Source: Streptomyces collinus (GTDB lineage: Bacteria > Actinomycetota > Actinomycetes > Streptomycetales > Streptomycetaceae). Taken from it: a DNA stretch of 64,000 nt. Below are positions 26,146 to 36,861 of the stretch, piece by piece. Made by a program: the position numbers and the translations under genes. The stretch spans positions 1,054,001 to 1,118,000 of the forward strand of contig NZ_CP133771.1 in the NCBI RefSeq assembly GCF_031348265.1. The letters run 5' to 3'. Within the stretch, counting starts at the first letter, position 1; each line of letters opens with the position of its first letter. The notes beneath the pieces were generated by a model. The model did not search any database. It was not told the DNA's origin and saw nothing but the letters and a program-made list of their open reading frames with translations.

Positions 26146-26554
26146 GTACCGGACGGGCTGTGGGAGATCGCGAAGGAGCTGATCCCGCCGCCCAAGGTGC
26201 GGCCGCAGGGCGGCGGAACGCAGGACACGCCTGATGAGACGCTGTTTGCCGCCGTCGGCTACGTCCTGGTCAGCGGTTGCGCCTGGCGCCAACTGCCGCC
26301 TTGCTTCGGGATATCGAAGTCGACTGCCCACCGCCGTTCCTGACCTGGTCGAGAGCCGGTGTCTGGGGCCGCCTGCACGAAGCCGTGCTGCACCGGCTCG
26401 ACGACGCCGGCCTCATCGACGTCACCCGCGTCGTCCTCGACACCGCCCACGTCAGGGCTAAAAGGGGGGATGAACAGACAGGTCCGAGCCCCGTGGACCG
26501 GGGCAAGCCGGGTTCCGAGATGCACATCCTGCCGGACGCGAACGGACTGCCCCT
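26146..26554 (+). pseudogene. IS5-family transposase remnant
   Basis: The first frame reads VPDGLWEIAKELIPPPKVRPQ, then VGYVLVSGCAWRQLPPCFG and SKSTAHRR, the N-terminal DUF4096-like part of an IS5-family transposase. It ends at a stop at 26341. One base is missing in the T pair at 26337-26338, where HRRF should continue, and homology resumes in another frame with WSRAGVWGRLHEAVLHRLDDAG, LDTAHVRAKRG and GPSPVDRGKPGS. Similarity is lost after NGLPL near 26554, so the C-terminal half with the last catalytic acid is missing. No terminal inverted repeats could be matched. It is not functional. Confidence 0.85.
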
Positions 26555-27002
26555 TACGCACGCTCCGCCACGCCCGACGGATGACTGGACCGCCGAGGCT
26601 ACCGCCCGACTCTCCTTGGTACAGCAGATCACCGGTCCGCAGGGAGTAGGGGGCCGTCGTATGCGCGCTGGGTCGTCAGGGCTCTAGGGTCGCGCCAATG
26701 ACACCCGTGCAGGGCTCGGCGGGCGCGCTCACTCTGTGCCGCCGCAAGGCGGAGGCGACCGAAGACGGCAGCGGGGCCTCCGGATCAGGTCGCGGACGGT
26801 GGGCGGGACGACGGGGGTGGCCTGGGTCCTGACAAGTCGCGTGCCGTGGCCGCGCGTTCAGGTCGCCGCCCGTGAATACCACCTACCGGGCAATGATTTC
26901 AGGCCGTGCCGGGGCCGTAAATCGGCCACGCCTTGACCGTCACAGCACCCTCGTAGAAGATCCTTCCGAAACCCCGCTAACGGGGAGCGGAGGAGGAGTA
27001 AC
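26555..27002. other. Non-coding spacer upstream of bacteriocin gene
   Basis: About 450 bp with no supported gene; its frames are remnants or chance. A possible promoter for the bacteriocin gene is TTGACC (26933-26938) with TAGAAG (26954-26959), at a rather short 15-bp spacing. GGAGCGGAGGAGGAG just before 27003 is a strong ribosome binding site. Confidence 0.4.
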
Positions 27003-27500
27003 GTGAAAAGGCTTGGAAAGTCAGTACTGTTCGCCATTTCGGGCGCCGCACTTGCGGTTTCCAGCGTAGCCACCCCTGTGGCGGCCTACGACCCTCAGAG
27101 CGGAACCGGTACCGGCAATTCCGCGGTTCAGGCCGGTGGCGGCCTCATACCCGGGAAGCCCGTCATCCACAAGAGAGGTGACGGCGTCGCCCCGCCGAAA
27201 GAACTGGGTAACCCCTCCGAGTGGGGCGTGGTAAAGCTGGAAATCAACAAATCGGCCGTTCAGATCAAGGAGAATACCTGCCAGAATGTGACTCATGGCA
27301 AATGGTGCTATGGGTACGATCTGGTGTCGGCCGGAAAGAAGTGCTACTCGAACTACATCGCTGATGTGAAGCACAAGTCAACGGTCAGGGTGCGGAACGT
27401 CGATCATTCGAGTGGCTGGGTGGCGAAGGGGAAGACTTCCTACGCCAACTCGACACAAGGTGCGGCGTGGACCTGCCACGCCTTTTACAGCAACGAATAA
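27003..27500 (+). CDS. Lactococcin-972-like secreted bacteriocin
   Basis: This 165-aa protein starts with a signal peptide (KRLGK, hydrophobic SVLFAISGAALAVSS, then a VAAY site near residue 29). The C-terminal ~70 residues show the lactococcin 972 family pattern: WCYGYDLVSAGKKCYSNY, then HKSTVRV, SGWVAKGKTSYANS and a final TCHAFYSN. Such proteins are secreted and inhibit cell wall (lipid II) assembly in related bacteria. Four Cys in the C-terminal part may form disulfides. The GTG start at 27003 follows a very strong GGAGGAG. The gene is visibly less GC-rich than its neighbours, suggesting recent transfer. A membrane protein gene follows. Confidence 0.8.
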   Translation: MKRLGKSVLFAISGAALAVSSVATPVAAYDPQSGTGTGNSAVQAGGGLIPGKPVIHKRGDGVAPPKELGNPSEWGVVKLEINKSAVQIKENTCQNVTHGKWCYGYDLVSAGKKCYSNYIADVKHKSTVRVRNVDHSSGWVAKGKTSYANSTQGAAWTCHAFYSNE

Positions 27501-27542
27501 GCAAGTCCGCCACGATGAGGGTTGATCTCCCTCGGATGGGCC

Positions 27543-27573
27543 ATGGCTCCGGGCACACACGGCCCGGAGCCAT
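27543..27573 (+). terminator. Strong hairpin after bacteriocin gene
   Basis: A perfect 12-bp stem, ATGGCTCCGGGC with GCCCGGAGCCAT, has a 7-nt loop and lies 43 bp after the bacteriocin stop and 29 bp before the next start. There is no T-run. It may end most transcripts or attenuate expression of the membrane protein. Confidence 0.7.
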
Positions 27574-27601
27574 GCCACGTCAGGACCGGAACGAGGAGAG
27601 A

Positions 27602-28210
27602 GTGAACTTTTCGGGTGCTCGGGTCGCGTCCTTTGCGGTGCCACTCGGGCTTGGCCTGTTGCTTGGTCTGACAGGGCCTGTCGCTGAGCATTGGGGTGGT
27701 CGTCCAGGTACGGCCGTGGGCGCCGTTTTCACAGGCGGGTGGCCGTGGGCCTGTTACGCATTCCTGGTGGGTTATTACCGTCGGTCCAAAATCGAATCAG
27801 TTGTCCTCGCGTCTCTAGGGCTGGCTATCGGTGTCGTGGCCTACTACCTGACTAAGGAAATCCTGACCTCCCTGGGCGGACTGGATTCCTCAGGCGCGAA
27901 TTCATCCGGAATTGCGCTCTGGGGTGTGCTGGCCTTCTTCCTCGGAGCACCCCTTGGGCTCCTGGGGAACCTCGCACAGGCGCCGGGCATCGGGGGCCTG
28001 TTCTTCCGGCTGCTTGTTCCCCTGGTGGCCTTTTATGAGACTTCCATGCGTCTGGAGACAGAGGCGCGCGGGCCGAGTCAGGTTGTTCTGGGCACCTGGA
28101 CCACCGTTCGGTTCACGGCTGTTGCCGTTGCGATCGCGATGGTGAGCCACACGGTCTGGGGTTGGTGGAGGTCTCGCCGAATTCGCTCCGCCGGGGTGGG
28201 CGTCGGCTAG
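27602..28210 (+). CDS. Polytopic membrane protein, candidate bacteriocin immunity protein
   Basis: This 202-aa protein has about five or six membrane segments (FAVPLGLGLLLGLTG; GWPWACYAFLVGYY; VVLASLGLAIGVVAYYL; GIALWGVLAFFLGAPLGLL; LFFRLLVPLVAFY; FTAVAVAIAMVSHTVWGW). It resembles small actinobacterial membrane proteins of the DUF6518 kind. A GTG start at 27602 behind GAGGAG is preferred to the ATG at 27572, which sits inside the hairpin. Lactococcin 972 loci usually carry a multi-pass membrane immunity protein downstream of the bacteriocin, so that role is suggested by position. No ABC ATPase partner is present. Confidence 0.6.
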   Translation: MNFSGARVASFAVPLGLGLLLGLTGPVAEHWGGRPGTAVGAVFTGGWPWACYAFLVGYYRRSKIESVVLASLGLAIGVVAYYLTKEILTSLGGLDSSGANSSGIALWGVLAFFLGAPLGLLGNLAQAPGIGGLFFRLLVPLVAFYETSMRLETEARGPSQVVLGTWTTVRFTAVAVAIAMVSHTVWGWWRSRRIRSAGVGVG

Positions 28211-28280
28211 CGTCCAACCGCCCCTGAGACCGTGTTCTATGTGGTGAGGCGGAGGAGCGGGGTGCCGAGTCCGTACCACA

Positions 28281-28336
28281 AGCAGACGAAGAACCTGCTG
28301 GTGTCGTACTCGCCGAAGAAGCCGGGCTTCTTCTAG
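28281..28336 (+). repeat. Right direct repeat (second copy of aldehyde dehydrogenase 3' end)
   Basis: This copy matches 26035-26090 at 55 of 56 positions and keeps the reading frame to TAG ([13 protein letters not shown], then PGFF in place of LGFF). It has no start or upstream coding part, so it is a stranded gene end and marks the right boundary of the 2.2-kb segment. Confidence 0.9.
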
Positions 28337-28349
28337 ACATCACGGGGAA

Positions 28350-28382
28350 GGGCGCCTGACCGGGCAGACACCCCGGGCGCCC
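28350..28382. terminator. Terminator following the right repeat
   Basis: GGGCGCC and GGCGCCC arms enclose a GGG/CCC inner pair. The hairpin lies at the same position relative to the gene end as the terminator at 26102-26137, which suggests that the repeat includes the terminator. It also lies downstream of the convergent diguanylate cyclase gene. Confidence 0.65.
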
Positions 28383-28441
28383 TTCGCGGCACGTCCTGGG
28401 CGAGGAACTTGGCGTGGTCGCGGCGCGCATCGCTGCGACCG

Positions 28442-29983
28442 TCACGGGGTTTCGAAGAACACGGCCTGGTTCTTGCCCGCGGTTTTGGCTCGGTACAGGG
28501 CGATGTCGGCGTCCCGCAGCGCTTCTGCCGGCGTGGTCGGCCTGGTGATGCTCCGTGCTCCGATGCTCGTTGTCACGTGGACCGCATGGCCACGGTCGAG
28601 GATGAAGCTGTCCATGAAGGAGTCGAGGATCCGCCTGGTGTAGTCGAAGAGTGTGCCGGCGTCCACGCCTTCCGCGAGGAGTGCGAACTCGTCCCCGCCG
28701 AGCCTGGCCACCATGTCCTGCTCGCGGACCCTGGACGTCAGCCGCCGGGCGACGTCGACGAGCAGTTCGTCGCCGGACGGGTGGCCCAGGGTGTCGTTGA
28801 CTTCCTTGAAGCCGTCGAGATCGAGCATCAGCAGCGCGGCGGGGAAAGAGGCGGAGCACCGGCTGAGAGCAGACTCCAGGCGCTGGTCCAACAGCGCTCT
28901 GTTGGCCAGCCCCGTCAACGGGTCGTGGGTCGCCTGATGGCTCAGCTGCTTCTGGAGCTCTTCTTGCTCTCGCAGTGATGCCGCGAGGTAGCGCGCCTTT
29001 GTCCGCGCTTCGATGGCCCTGCTCTGGGCGTACTGGGCGAGGAACGCGATGCGCAGCACCAGCAGCAGCGAAAGAGCCGCCAGCATGCCGACGATCACCG
29101 TGATGTTCACGGGCTGGCCCCGGATGCCCCCGACATTGGCCAGCACGATCAACGGCCCCACCATGATGAGGGCGATCAGGATCGACAGTCGCTTCCGGGG
29201 CATCCTCTCCTTGCCGTCCGACAGTTGTGTCGGCCAGCCGACGGACGGGTGCAGCGCCGCGGCCCCCAGAAGGAGGGACGAGACCATCCACCCCACTTCG
29301 GACACATCCTCCGCGATCGCGGTCCCGGTCGTGGCCATCGTTCCGTAGTAGAGGCCGTCGGCGGTGAGAAGGACCAGCAGCCATCCGCTGCACAGAAGAA
29401 TCGAGGGGGTGCGCTTGCCGGTGGTGAGCAGCAAACGGGCGGCTACGGACAACAGCACCAGGTCGGCGACGGGGTAGGCGATGGACACCGCGAGCGGCCA
29501 CGCGGACAGCTCGCTGCGCAGGTAGGGGGCGATGATGAACGCCCACGACAGGATGCCGAACCCCAGCGTGACGATTCCAGCGTCCAGCCACCCCGCCCAG
29601 TGCAGGCGGCCTGAATGCTGCCGGGCCAACGTCACCAGCCCCGCGGCGAACAGCAGGTAACTACCCACGTAGAGGATGTCGGCCGCACCCGGGAACGGGA
29701 CCTCTGCGTCGCGGACCTGGTACAGGCCCCAGATGGCGTCCGCCACCGTGTACGGTGCCATTGCCGCCGCGAAGAGGAGCCACGGAAGGAACGAGGGCGG
29801 CCTGTTCCTGATCACTCCGCCCGCGATAGCGAAGACGACCGAGGCGGCTATCAGTACGGGCAGCATGTAACGCGCCGCGGAGGCGGTGACCAGATAGATG
29901 ACGATCATCATGGCCCCTGCTGCGGCATACACCCAGGCCGTCGCATCACGGCGGGCGGGCAACAAGACTTGCATCTTGCCCAC
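28442..29983 (-). CDS. Membrane diguanylate cyclase (GGDEF)
   Basis: This 513-aa protein makes the second messenger c-di-GMP from GTP. The N-terminal ~320 residues hold about nine or ten membrane helices with conserved polar motifs (PYTVADAIWGLYQV, AYPVADLVLL), a sensor-like membrane domain common in Actinobacteria. A short coiled coil (ARTKARYLAASLREQEELQKQL) leads to the cyclase domain with HDPLTGLANR, LDGFKEVND and an intact GGDEF at 429-433. The upstream RxxD inhibitory site is replaced, as far as I can see. There is no EAL domain. It lies 58 bp after the hybrid kinase and may be co-transcribed with it. Confidence 0.93.
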   Translation of the reverse strand: MGKMQVLLPARRDATAWVYAAAGAMMIVIYLVTASAARYMLPVLIAASVVFAIAGGVIRNRPPSFLPWLLFAAAMAPYTVADAIWGLYQVRDAEVPFPGAADILYVGSYLLFAAGLVTLARQHSGRLHWAGWLDAGIVTLGFGILSWAFIIAPYLRSELSAWPLAVSIAYPVADLVLLSVAARLLLTTGKRTPSILLCSGWLLVLLTADGLYYGTMATTGTAIAEDVSEVGWMVSSLLLGAAALHPSVGWPTQLSDGKERMPRKRLSILIALIMVGPLIVLANVGGIRGQPVNITVIVGMLAALSLLLVLRIAFLAQYAQSRAIEARTKARYLAASLREQEELQKQLSHQATHDPLTGLANRALLDQRLESALSRCSASFPAALLMLDLDGFKEVNDTLGHPSGDELLVDVARRLTSRVREQDMVARLGGDEFALLAEGVDAGTLFDYTRRILDSFMDSFILDRGHAVHVTTSIGARSITRPTTPAEALRDADIALYRAKTAGKNQAVFFETP

Positions 29984-30041
29984 AGGCTCTCCTTCCCTCC
30001 GGCCAGTACGCGCGCCCAGGAGGCGATATCCGGGCGGCTCG

Positions 30042-32852
<2,811 letters not shown>

Positions 32853-33277
32853 CGTCCGCCTCCACATTTCGGGCGCGACCACGAGGCGCGGCCGGGACCA
32901 CCGAACAGACCGGTCGCGACGGTTTGGGTGCGGCGTGCGATGACGGCGATCAAGCGATCCGCTCGTCGGACACATCAAGCAAAGAATGAACCACTGAAGA
33001 TCGCAAATCGAGGAAGCGGAGGTTGAACGGGTTGCGACCGGGCTGCGGCGTTCGGGGAGCCCGGTTGCCGGGCACCCGCATTTCATGGCTTTGGTGACAG
33101 CCCTCTGACTGCCCTTCAACCTTCGAATACGACGCCAAGTCGTGACAACGGACCGTCACCACCGCCGTGACTCCCCCGCGGCACACGCCGCCCGCGGCCG
33201 CTTCAGACGTGCCCGGACCGGAAGGCGTACCACCTCCAGGACGACACCGCCGAACACTCAGGCTGCGACAGCGCCGT
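32853..33277. other. Intergenic region upstream of hybrid kinase
   Basis: About 425 bp between two minus-strand kinase genes with no supported gene. It is less GC-rich in the middle (around 32960-33040), which fits a promoter region for the hybrid kinase. A clear -35/-10 pair was not found. Confidence 0.5.
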
Positions 33278-35377
33278 TCAGGCGGAGTCCGCCGCACCGT
33301 TCGTACCGCTGAGCGGCAGCCAGGTGGTGATCGTGGTACCCCGGCCCTCTTCGGAGCGCACCTGCGTCCGGCCGCCGTGGTTCGCCACGATCGTGTGCAC
33401 GATGGTCAGCCCCAGACCGGTTCCCGGGATGGCCTGCTCGGTGGCGTTCGAGGCGCGGAAGAACCGCTGGAAGAGCTTCTCCTGTTCGGCCGCGGGGATG
33501 CCGATGCCGGTGTCGCTCACGCTCAGGACCGCCTCCCCGTCCTGCGCGTCGGCCCGTACGCTGACCGTCCCGCCGCCGCGGGTGAACTTCACCGCGTTGG
33601 ACAGCAGGTTCATCAGAACCCGGTCGAGTTGTTCGCCGTCCGCCTCCAGCACCAGCGGCTGCTCGGGGCAGTACGTCTCCAGTCCGACCGAGGCGGCCTC
33701 GGCGGCCGGTCTCATCGCGTCGGCCGCCGAAGTCACCAGCTGTCGCAGGTCGATCGGTGTCTTGTAGGAGGTGAACGCTCCCGACTCGATCCTGGAGAGC
33801 GTGAGCAGGTCCTCGATCAATGCCCGCAGCCGGTTGGCGTTGCGGTCGACGACGTCCAGCATGCGCACCTGGGGCGGGGAGAGCGGACCGGTGTCCTCGT
33901 CCTTCAGCAGCTCGATGTATCCCACGATGCTGGTCAACGGGGTGCGCAGCTCATGCGAGACGGTGGACAGGAAGTCGCTCTTGGCCTGGTCCAGGGCGCG
34001 CAGCTTGTGCACCAGGCTCGACTCCTTCTCGTACAGAAGTGCGGTGTGCAGCGCCCGGCCGACGCCGCCGGCCATGGACTCGGCGATTTCGATGTCCACC
34101 GGACGCCAGGGGTGGTCGGCGCTGGTACGGGCCACGGACACGGCACCGATCGGTTCCTCCCCCACCCCTATGGGGATGATCACCGCCGAGTCCAGGCCCA
34201 GCGCCGCCGCGGCGGCGCGGTTCTCGGCCGGCATACCGGTCTTCCCGAAGGAGCCGGGGGCACCTGGCATGGGTGTGGCGTCGGGCACGTACCGGGGCAG
34301 GTCGGTGACCAGCCAGGGCGTTCCCCGCCGGTAGTGGTCGCGGACCACCTCGGCCGGGAACGTCGGTATGCGCCTTCGCTCCTCGTCGGACAACAGGCCC
34401 CGCTCCGCGGACCACACCCGGGCCACGGGAAACCCGGAACCGTCGTCCTCGGCGAGCAGGATGAAGACGTAGTCGGCGGCCAGGACCTCGCCGATGCCGT
34501 TGCACGCCACGTCGAGGACATAGCCGACCTCGAGGCGGTCCCTGATCCGGATGCCGGTCTCCTTCGCGGCCGTCGACAGGCGCTGCCGTTCCTGCTCGAC
34601 CGCGCGCAGCCGGTCCCTCTCGTCCGCGAGCAGGTTGACGGACCGCGCCACCGCCCGGATCTCCTCCGGCCCCGTCACCTCGGCCCGGGCCGCATGGTCT
34701 CCGGCGGTGAGCCGTCCGAGTGTCCGCTCGGTTCTCCGCAACGGCCCGGTCAGGGCGCGCGTGGTGTGCACCGACGTGTACACGGCCAGGGCGAGGGCAG
34801 CGACCAGTGCGGCGCCGAACCCGGCGAAGCCCGCCCGGATCGCCGTATCGGCGCGGTCCTCCAGACGCTGCTCTTCTTGGCTCATCTGGTCGTTCAGGCG
34901 GGCGTTGGTCACCTCGAACGCGTTGAACCGCCGGGTGGCCTCACGGGTGAGCTCGACGGCCCGCTCGCTTCCCGGAGTGGTGTTCGCCTGGTCGTCGGCT
35001 ACGCGCAGATACGCCTCGATCTGCCGTTGCTGCGTCGCGACATCGCCTTCGTCCGCGACCTCGTGCGCACGGATGTCGCCGCTGATCGACGCAATGCTCT
35101 CCCGGGCCGCACGGAAGGCAGCGAGCTCACTCCGGTCGCCCGTGACCAGGTAGCCTCGCATCGAACGCTGCGCGCTGATACCCGCGTTGAGCAGGCGAAC
35201 GTTGTCGTCCTGGGCAGGGTGCACGTGGCCGGTGATCCGGTCGCGGTGGCCTTCCAGCACCAGCGCGCCGATCAGTGTGCTGGCCCCGCACAGCGCGATC
35301 AGGAGGGTCAACAGCCCGAATGCGAGGCCGAGTCGGTGCGCCACCCGGCCGCCGCCCTGCCTGAAGGCACGGCTCAT
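33278..35377 (-). CDS. Membrane sensor histidine kinase, CHASE3-HAMP-GAF-HK
   Basis: This 699-aa kinase has an N-terminal membrane segment (LGLAFGLLTLLIALCGAS), an extracellular CHASE3-like helical domain (~45-180, with SMRGYLVTGDRSELAAF), and a second membrane helix (FAGFGAALVAALALAVY). HAMP (~205-255) and GAF (~275-445) domains follow, then HisKA with VSHELRTPLTS (H475) and a C-terminal ATPase domain (LLSNAVKF, DTGIGIP, GTGLGLTIV). It probably phosphorylates the response regulators encoded at the start of the same operon. Its ATG overlaps the glycosyltransferase stop (ATGA), so expression is coupled to it. Confidence 0.93.
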   Translation of the reverse strand: MSRAFRQGGGRVAHRLGLAFGLLTLLIALCGASTLIGALVLEGHRDRITGHVHPAQDDNVRLLNAGISAQRSMRGYLVTGDRSELAAFRAARESIASISGDIRAHEVADEGDVATQQRQIEAYLRVADDQANTTPGSERAVELTREATRRFNAFEVTNARLNDQMSQEEQRLEDRADTAIRAGFAGFGAALVAALALAVYTSVHTTRALTGPLRRTERTLGRLTAGDHAARAEVTGPEEIRAVARSVNLLADERDRLRAVEQERQRLSTAAKETGIRIRDRLEVGYVLDVACNGIGEVLAADYVFILLAEDDGSGFPVARVWSAERGLLSDEERRRIPTFPAEVVRDHYRRGTPWLVTDLPRYVPDATPMPGAPGSFGKTGMPAENRAAAAALGLDSAVIIPIGVGEEPIGAVSVARTSADHPWRPVDIEIAESMAGGVGRALHTALLYEKESSLVHKLRALDQAKSDFLSTVSHELRTPLTSIVGYIELLKDEDTGPLSPPQVRMLDVVDRNANRLRALIEDLLTLSRIESGAFTSYKTPIDLRQLVTSAADAMRPAAEAASVGLETYCPEQPLVLEADGEQLDRVLMNLLSNAVKFTRGGGTVSVRADAQDGEAVLSVSDTGIGIPAAEQEKLFQRFFRASNATEQAIPGTGLGLTIVHTIVANHGGRTQVRSEEGRGTTITTWLPLSGTNGAADSA

Positions 35378-36861
35378 ACACGATCACCTCCCTTCTCCGT
35401 CACCTGGCCGGGAGATTCGAATCCGGCCCGGGTCATGGCACCCCACACCTGGGGGGACTTGCGCAACCCGTCCCACATGCCGCGCAGCCGCCACCACGCT
35501 GTCAGCTGGCGGTATCCGATGTTCTCGGCCACCACCCCGACGAGGCCTCCCCATACGTCCCGCCACCGCGTGAACCGGTGGAAGGCGTACTCCTCCACCG
35601 CGACCGACACCATGCCGACGACGACGGCGTAGACGTAGGCGACGACCAGGAAGCGCCACAGGAAGTCCGCGTTCACCGCGCCCATCAGGACGCCCAGGGG
35701 CACGAGAATCAGCCCCGCGAGCTCCACCAGCGGGGCCAGCAGTTCGAAGACGACGTAGAAGGGCAGTGCCACCAGGCCGATCCGGCCGTAGCGGGGATTA
35801 CCGACCATGCGGCGGTGCTTGAGCAGGATCTCCGTCAGGCCGCGGTGCCAGCGCCGCCGTTGGTGGGCCAGGACCTTCAGCTTGGAGGGCGCCTCGCTCC
35901 AGGAGATCGGCTCGGAGACGAAGACGATGCGGTAGTCGCGGCCCTGCTCGCGCATGTGCTTGTGCAGGCGGATGACCAGTTCGGCATCCTCGCCGATGCA
36001 GTCCGGGTCCATCCCGCCGACCGCCACGACCGCGTCCTTGCGGAAGAGACCGAAGGCCCCGGCGATGATGAGCAGGCTGCCGAGCTTGGACCATCCGGTG
36101 CGGCCGAGCAGGAAGGCGCGCAGATACTCGACGACCTGAACGCGTCCGAGCAGGTCCGGGGGCACACGCGCCTCGACCACGCGTCCCGCCACGACGGTGC
36201 AGCCGTTGGCGAGGCCGACCACGCCGCCGGAGGCGACCACCCGCTGCGGATCGTCACAGAACGGTTTGGCCACCGCGAGCAGCGCCTCGGAGTCGAGGAT
36301 CGAGTCGGCGTCCACCATGCACACCAGCGGGTAGCGGGCCAGGTTGATTCCGACGTTGAGCGCGTCGGCCTTGCCGCCGTTGTCCTTGCGGGCCACCACA
36401 AGGCGTACCGGGCCGCCTCTGGGCAGATGGACTGAGGTGACCCTGCCGCGTACGGGGATGTCGTCGGGCACCACGTACTCCACCTCGGCCAGGTCGAAGG
36501 CTTCCCGCAGGGCGTCCAGCGTGCCGTCGGTGGAGCCGTCGTCGACGACGACGACCTCGAACTCCGGGTAGCGCAGCAGCAACATGGCCCGTACCGCTTC
36601 GGCGATGCCGGCCGCTTCGTTGTGCGCGGGCATGATCACGGAGACGGGTGGGGTGAGAGGACTGGTGGCGGCCTCGTCATGGCCCGCGAAGGGAGCCCTG
36701 CGCAGCGTTCTGACGAACTCCCCGAGGGCGATGAGGATCAGCACCAGATAACTGGTGTTGATGGCCAGGAAGTACACGATCACCACGCTGTCGCACACGG
36801 TGATCAGCGTGTGCAGCGCACCCAGCAGCGACGCCCACGGTTCGCCGGTTGCCACGCTCAC
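35374..36861 (-). CDS. Membrane family 2 glycosyltransferase (processive type)
   Basis: This 495-aa enzyme is a processive-type GT2 of the hyaluronan/cellulose/PNAG synthase class. It has two N-terminal membrane helices, then the catalytic domain with PAHNEAAGI, VVVDDGSTDGT, MVDADSIL (DxD-like), GEDAELVIRLHK (catalytic Asp) and QRRRWHRGL (QxxRW). Two or three C-terminal helices follow, which would form a transport channel. It likely makes and exports a surface polysaccharide at the membrane. The GTG start at 36861 overlaps the HEAT gene stop. Being inside a two-component operon suggests its output is directly linked to signalling. Confidence 0.9.
   Translation of the reverse strand: MSVATGEPWASLLGALHTLITVCDSVVIVYFLAINTSYLVLILIALGEFVRTLRRAPFAGHDEAATSPLTPPVSVIMPAHNEAAGIAEAVRAMLLLRYPEFEVVVVDDGSTDGTLDALREAFDLAEVEYVVPDDIPVRGRVTSVHLPRGGPVRLVVARKDNGGKADALNVGINLARYPLVCMVDADSILDSEALLAVAKPFCDDPQRVVASGGVVGLANGCTVVAGRVVEARVPPDLLGRVQVVEYLRAFLLGRTGWSKLGSLLIIAGAFGLFRKDAVVAVGGMDPDCIGEDAELVIRLHKHMREQGRDYRIVFVSEPISWSEAPSKLKVLAHQRRRWHRGLTEILLKHRRMVGNPRYGRIGLVALPFYVVFELLAPLVELAGLILVPLGVLMGAVNADFLWRFLVVAYVYAVVVGMVSVAVEEYAFHRFTRWRDVWGGLVGVVAENIGYRQLTAWWRLRGMWDGLRKSPQVWGAMTRAGFESPGQVTEKGGDRV

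Larger units (their letters stand above)
26091..28280. mobile_element. Putative inserted island between repeated gene ends
   Basis: This 2.2-kb segment lies between two copies of the aldehyde dehydrogenase 3' end. It contains an IS5-type transposase remnant, a lactococcin-972-like bacteriocin gene and a membrane protein gene, and much of it (27.0-28.2 kb) looks clearly less GC-rich than the flanks. The layout is what integration into the 3' end of a gene, or a partial duplication joined to foreign DNA, would leave. No integrase is present, so the mechanism is unknown and the element is probably immobile now. Confidence 0.55.

Noticed and set aside
26359..26649. A third-frame open stretch over the transposase remnant as a separate gene
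   Set aside because: Only the two frames joined at 26337 show transposase similarity; this one is composition-driven.
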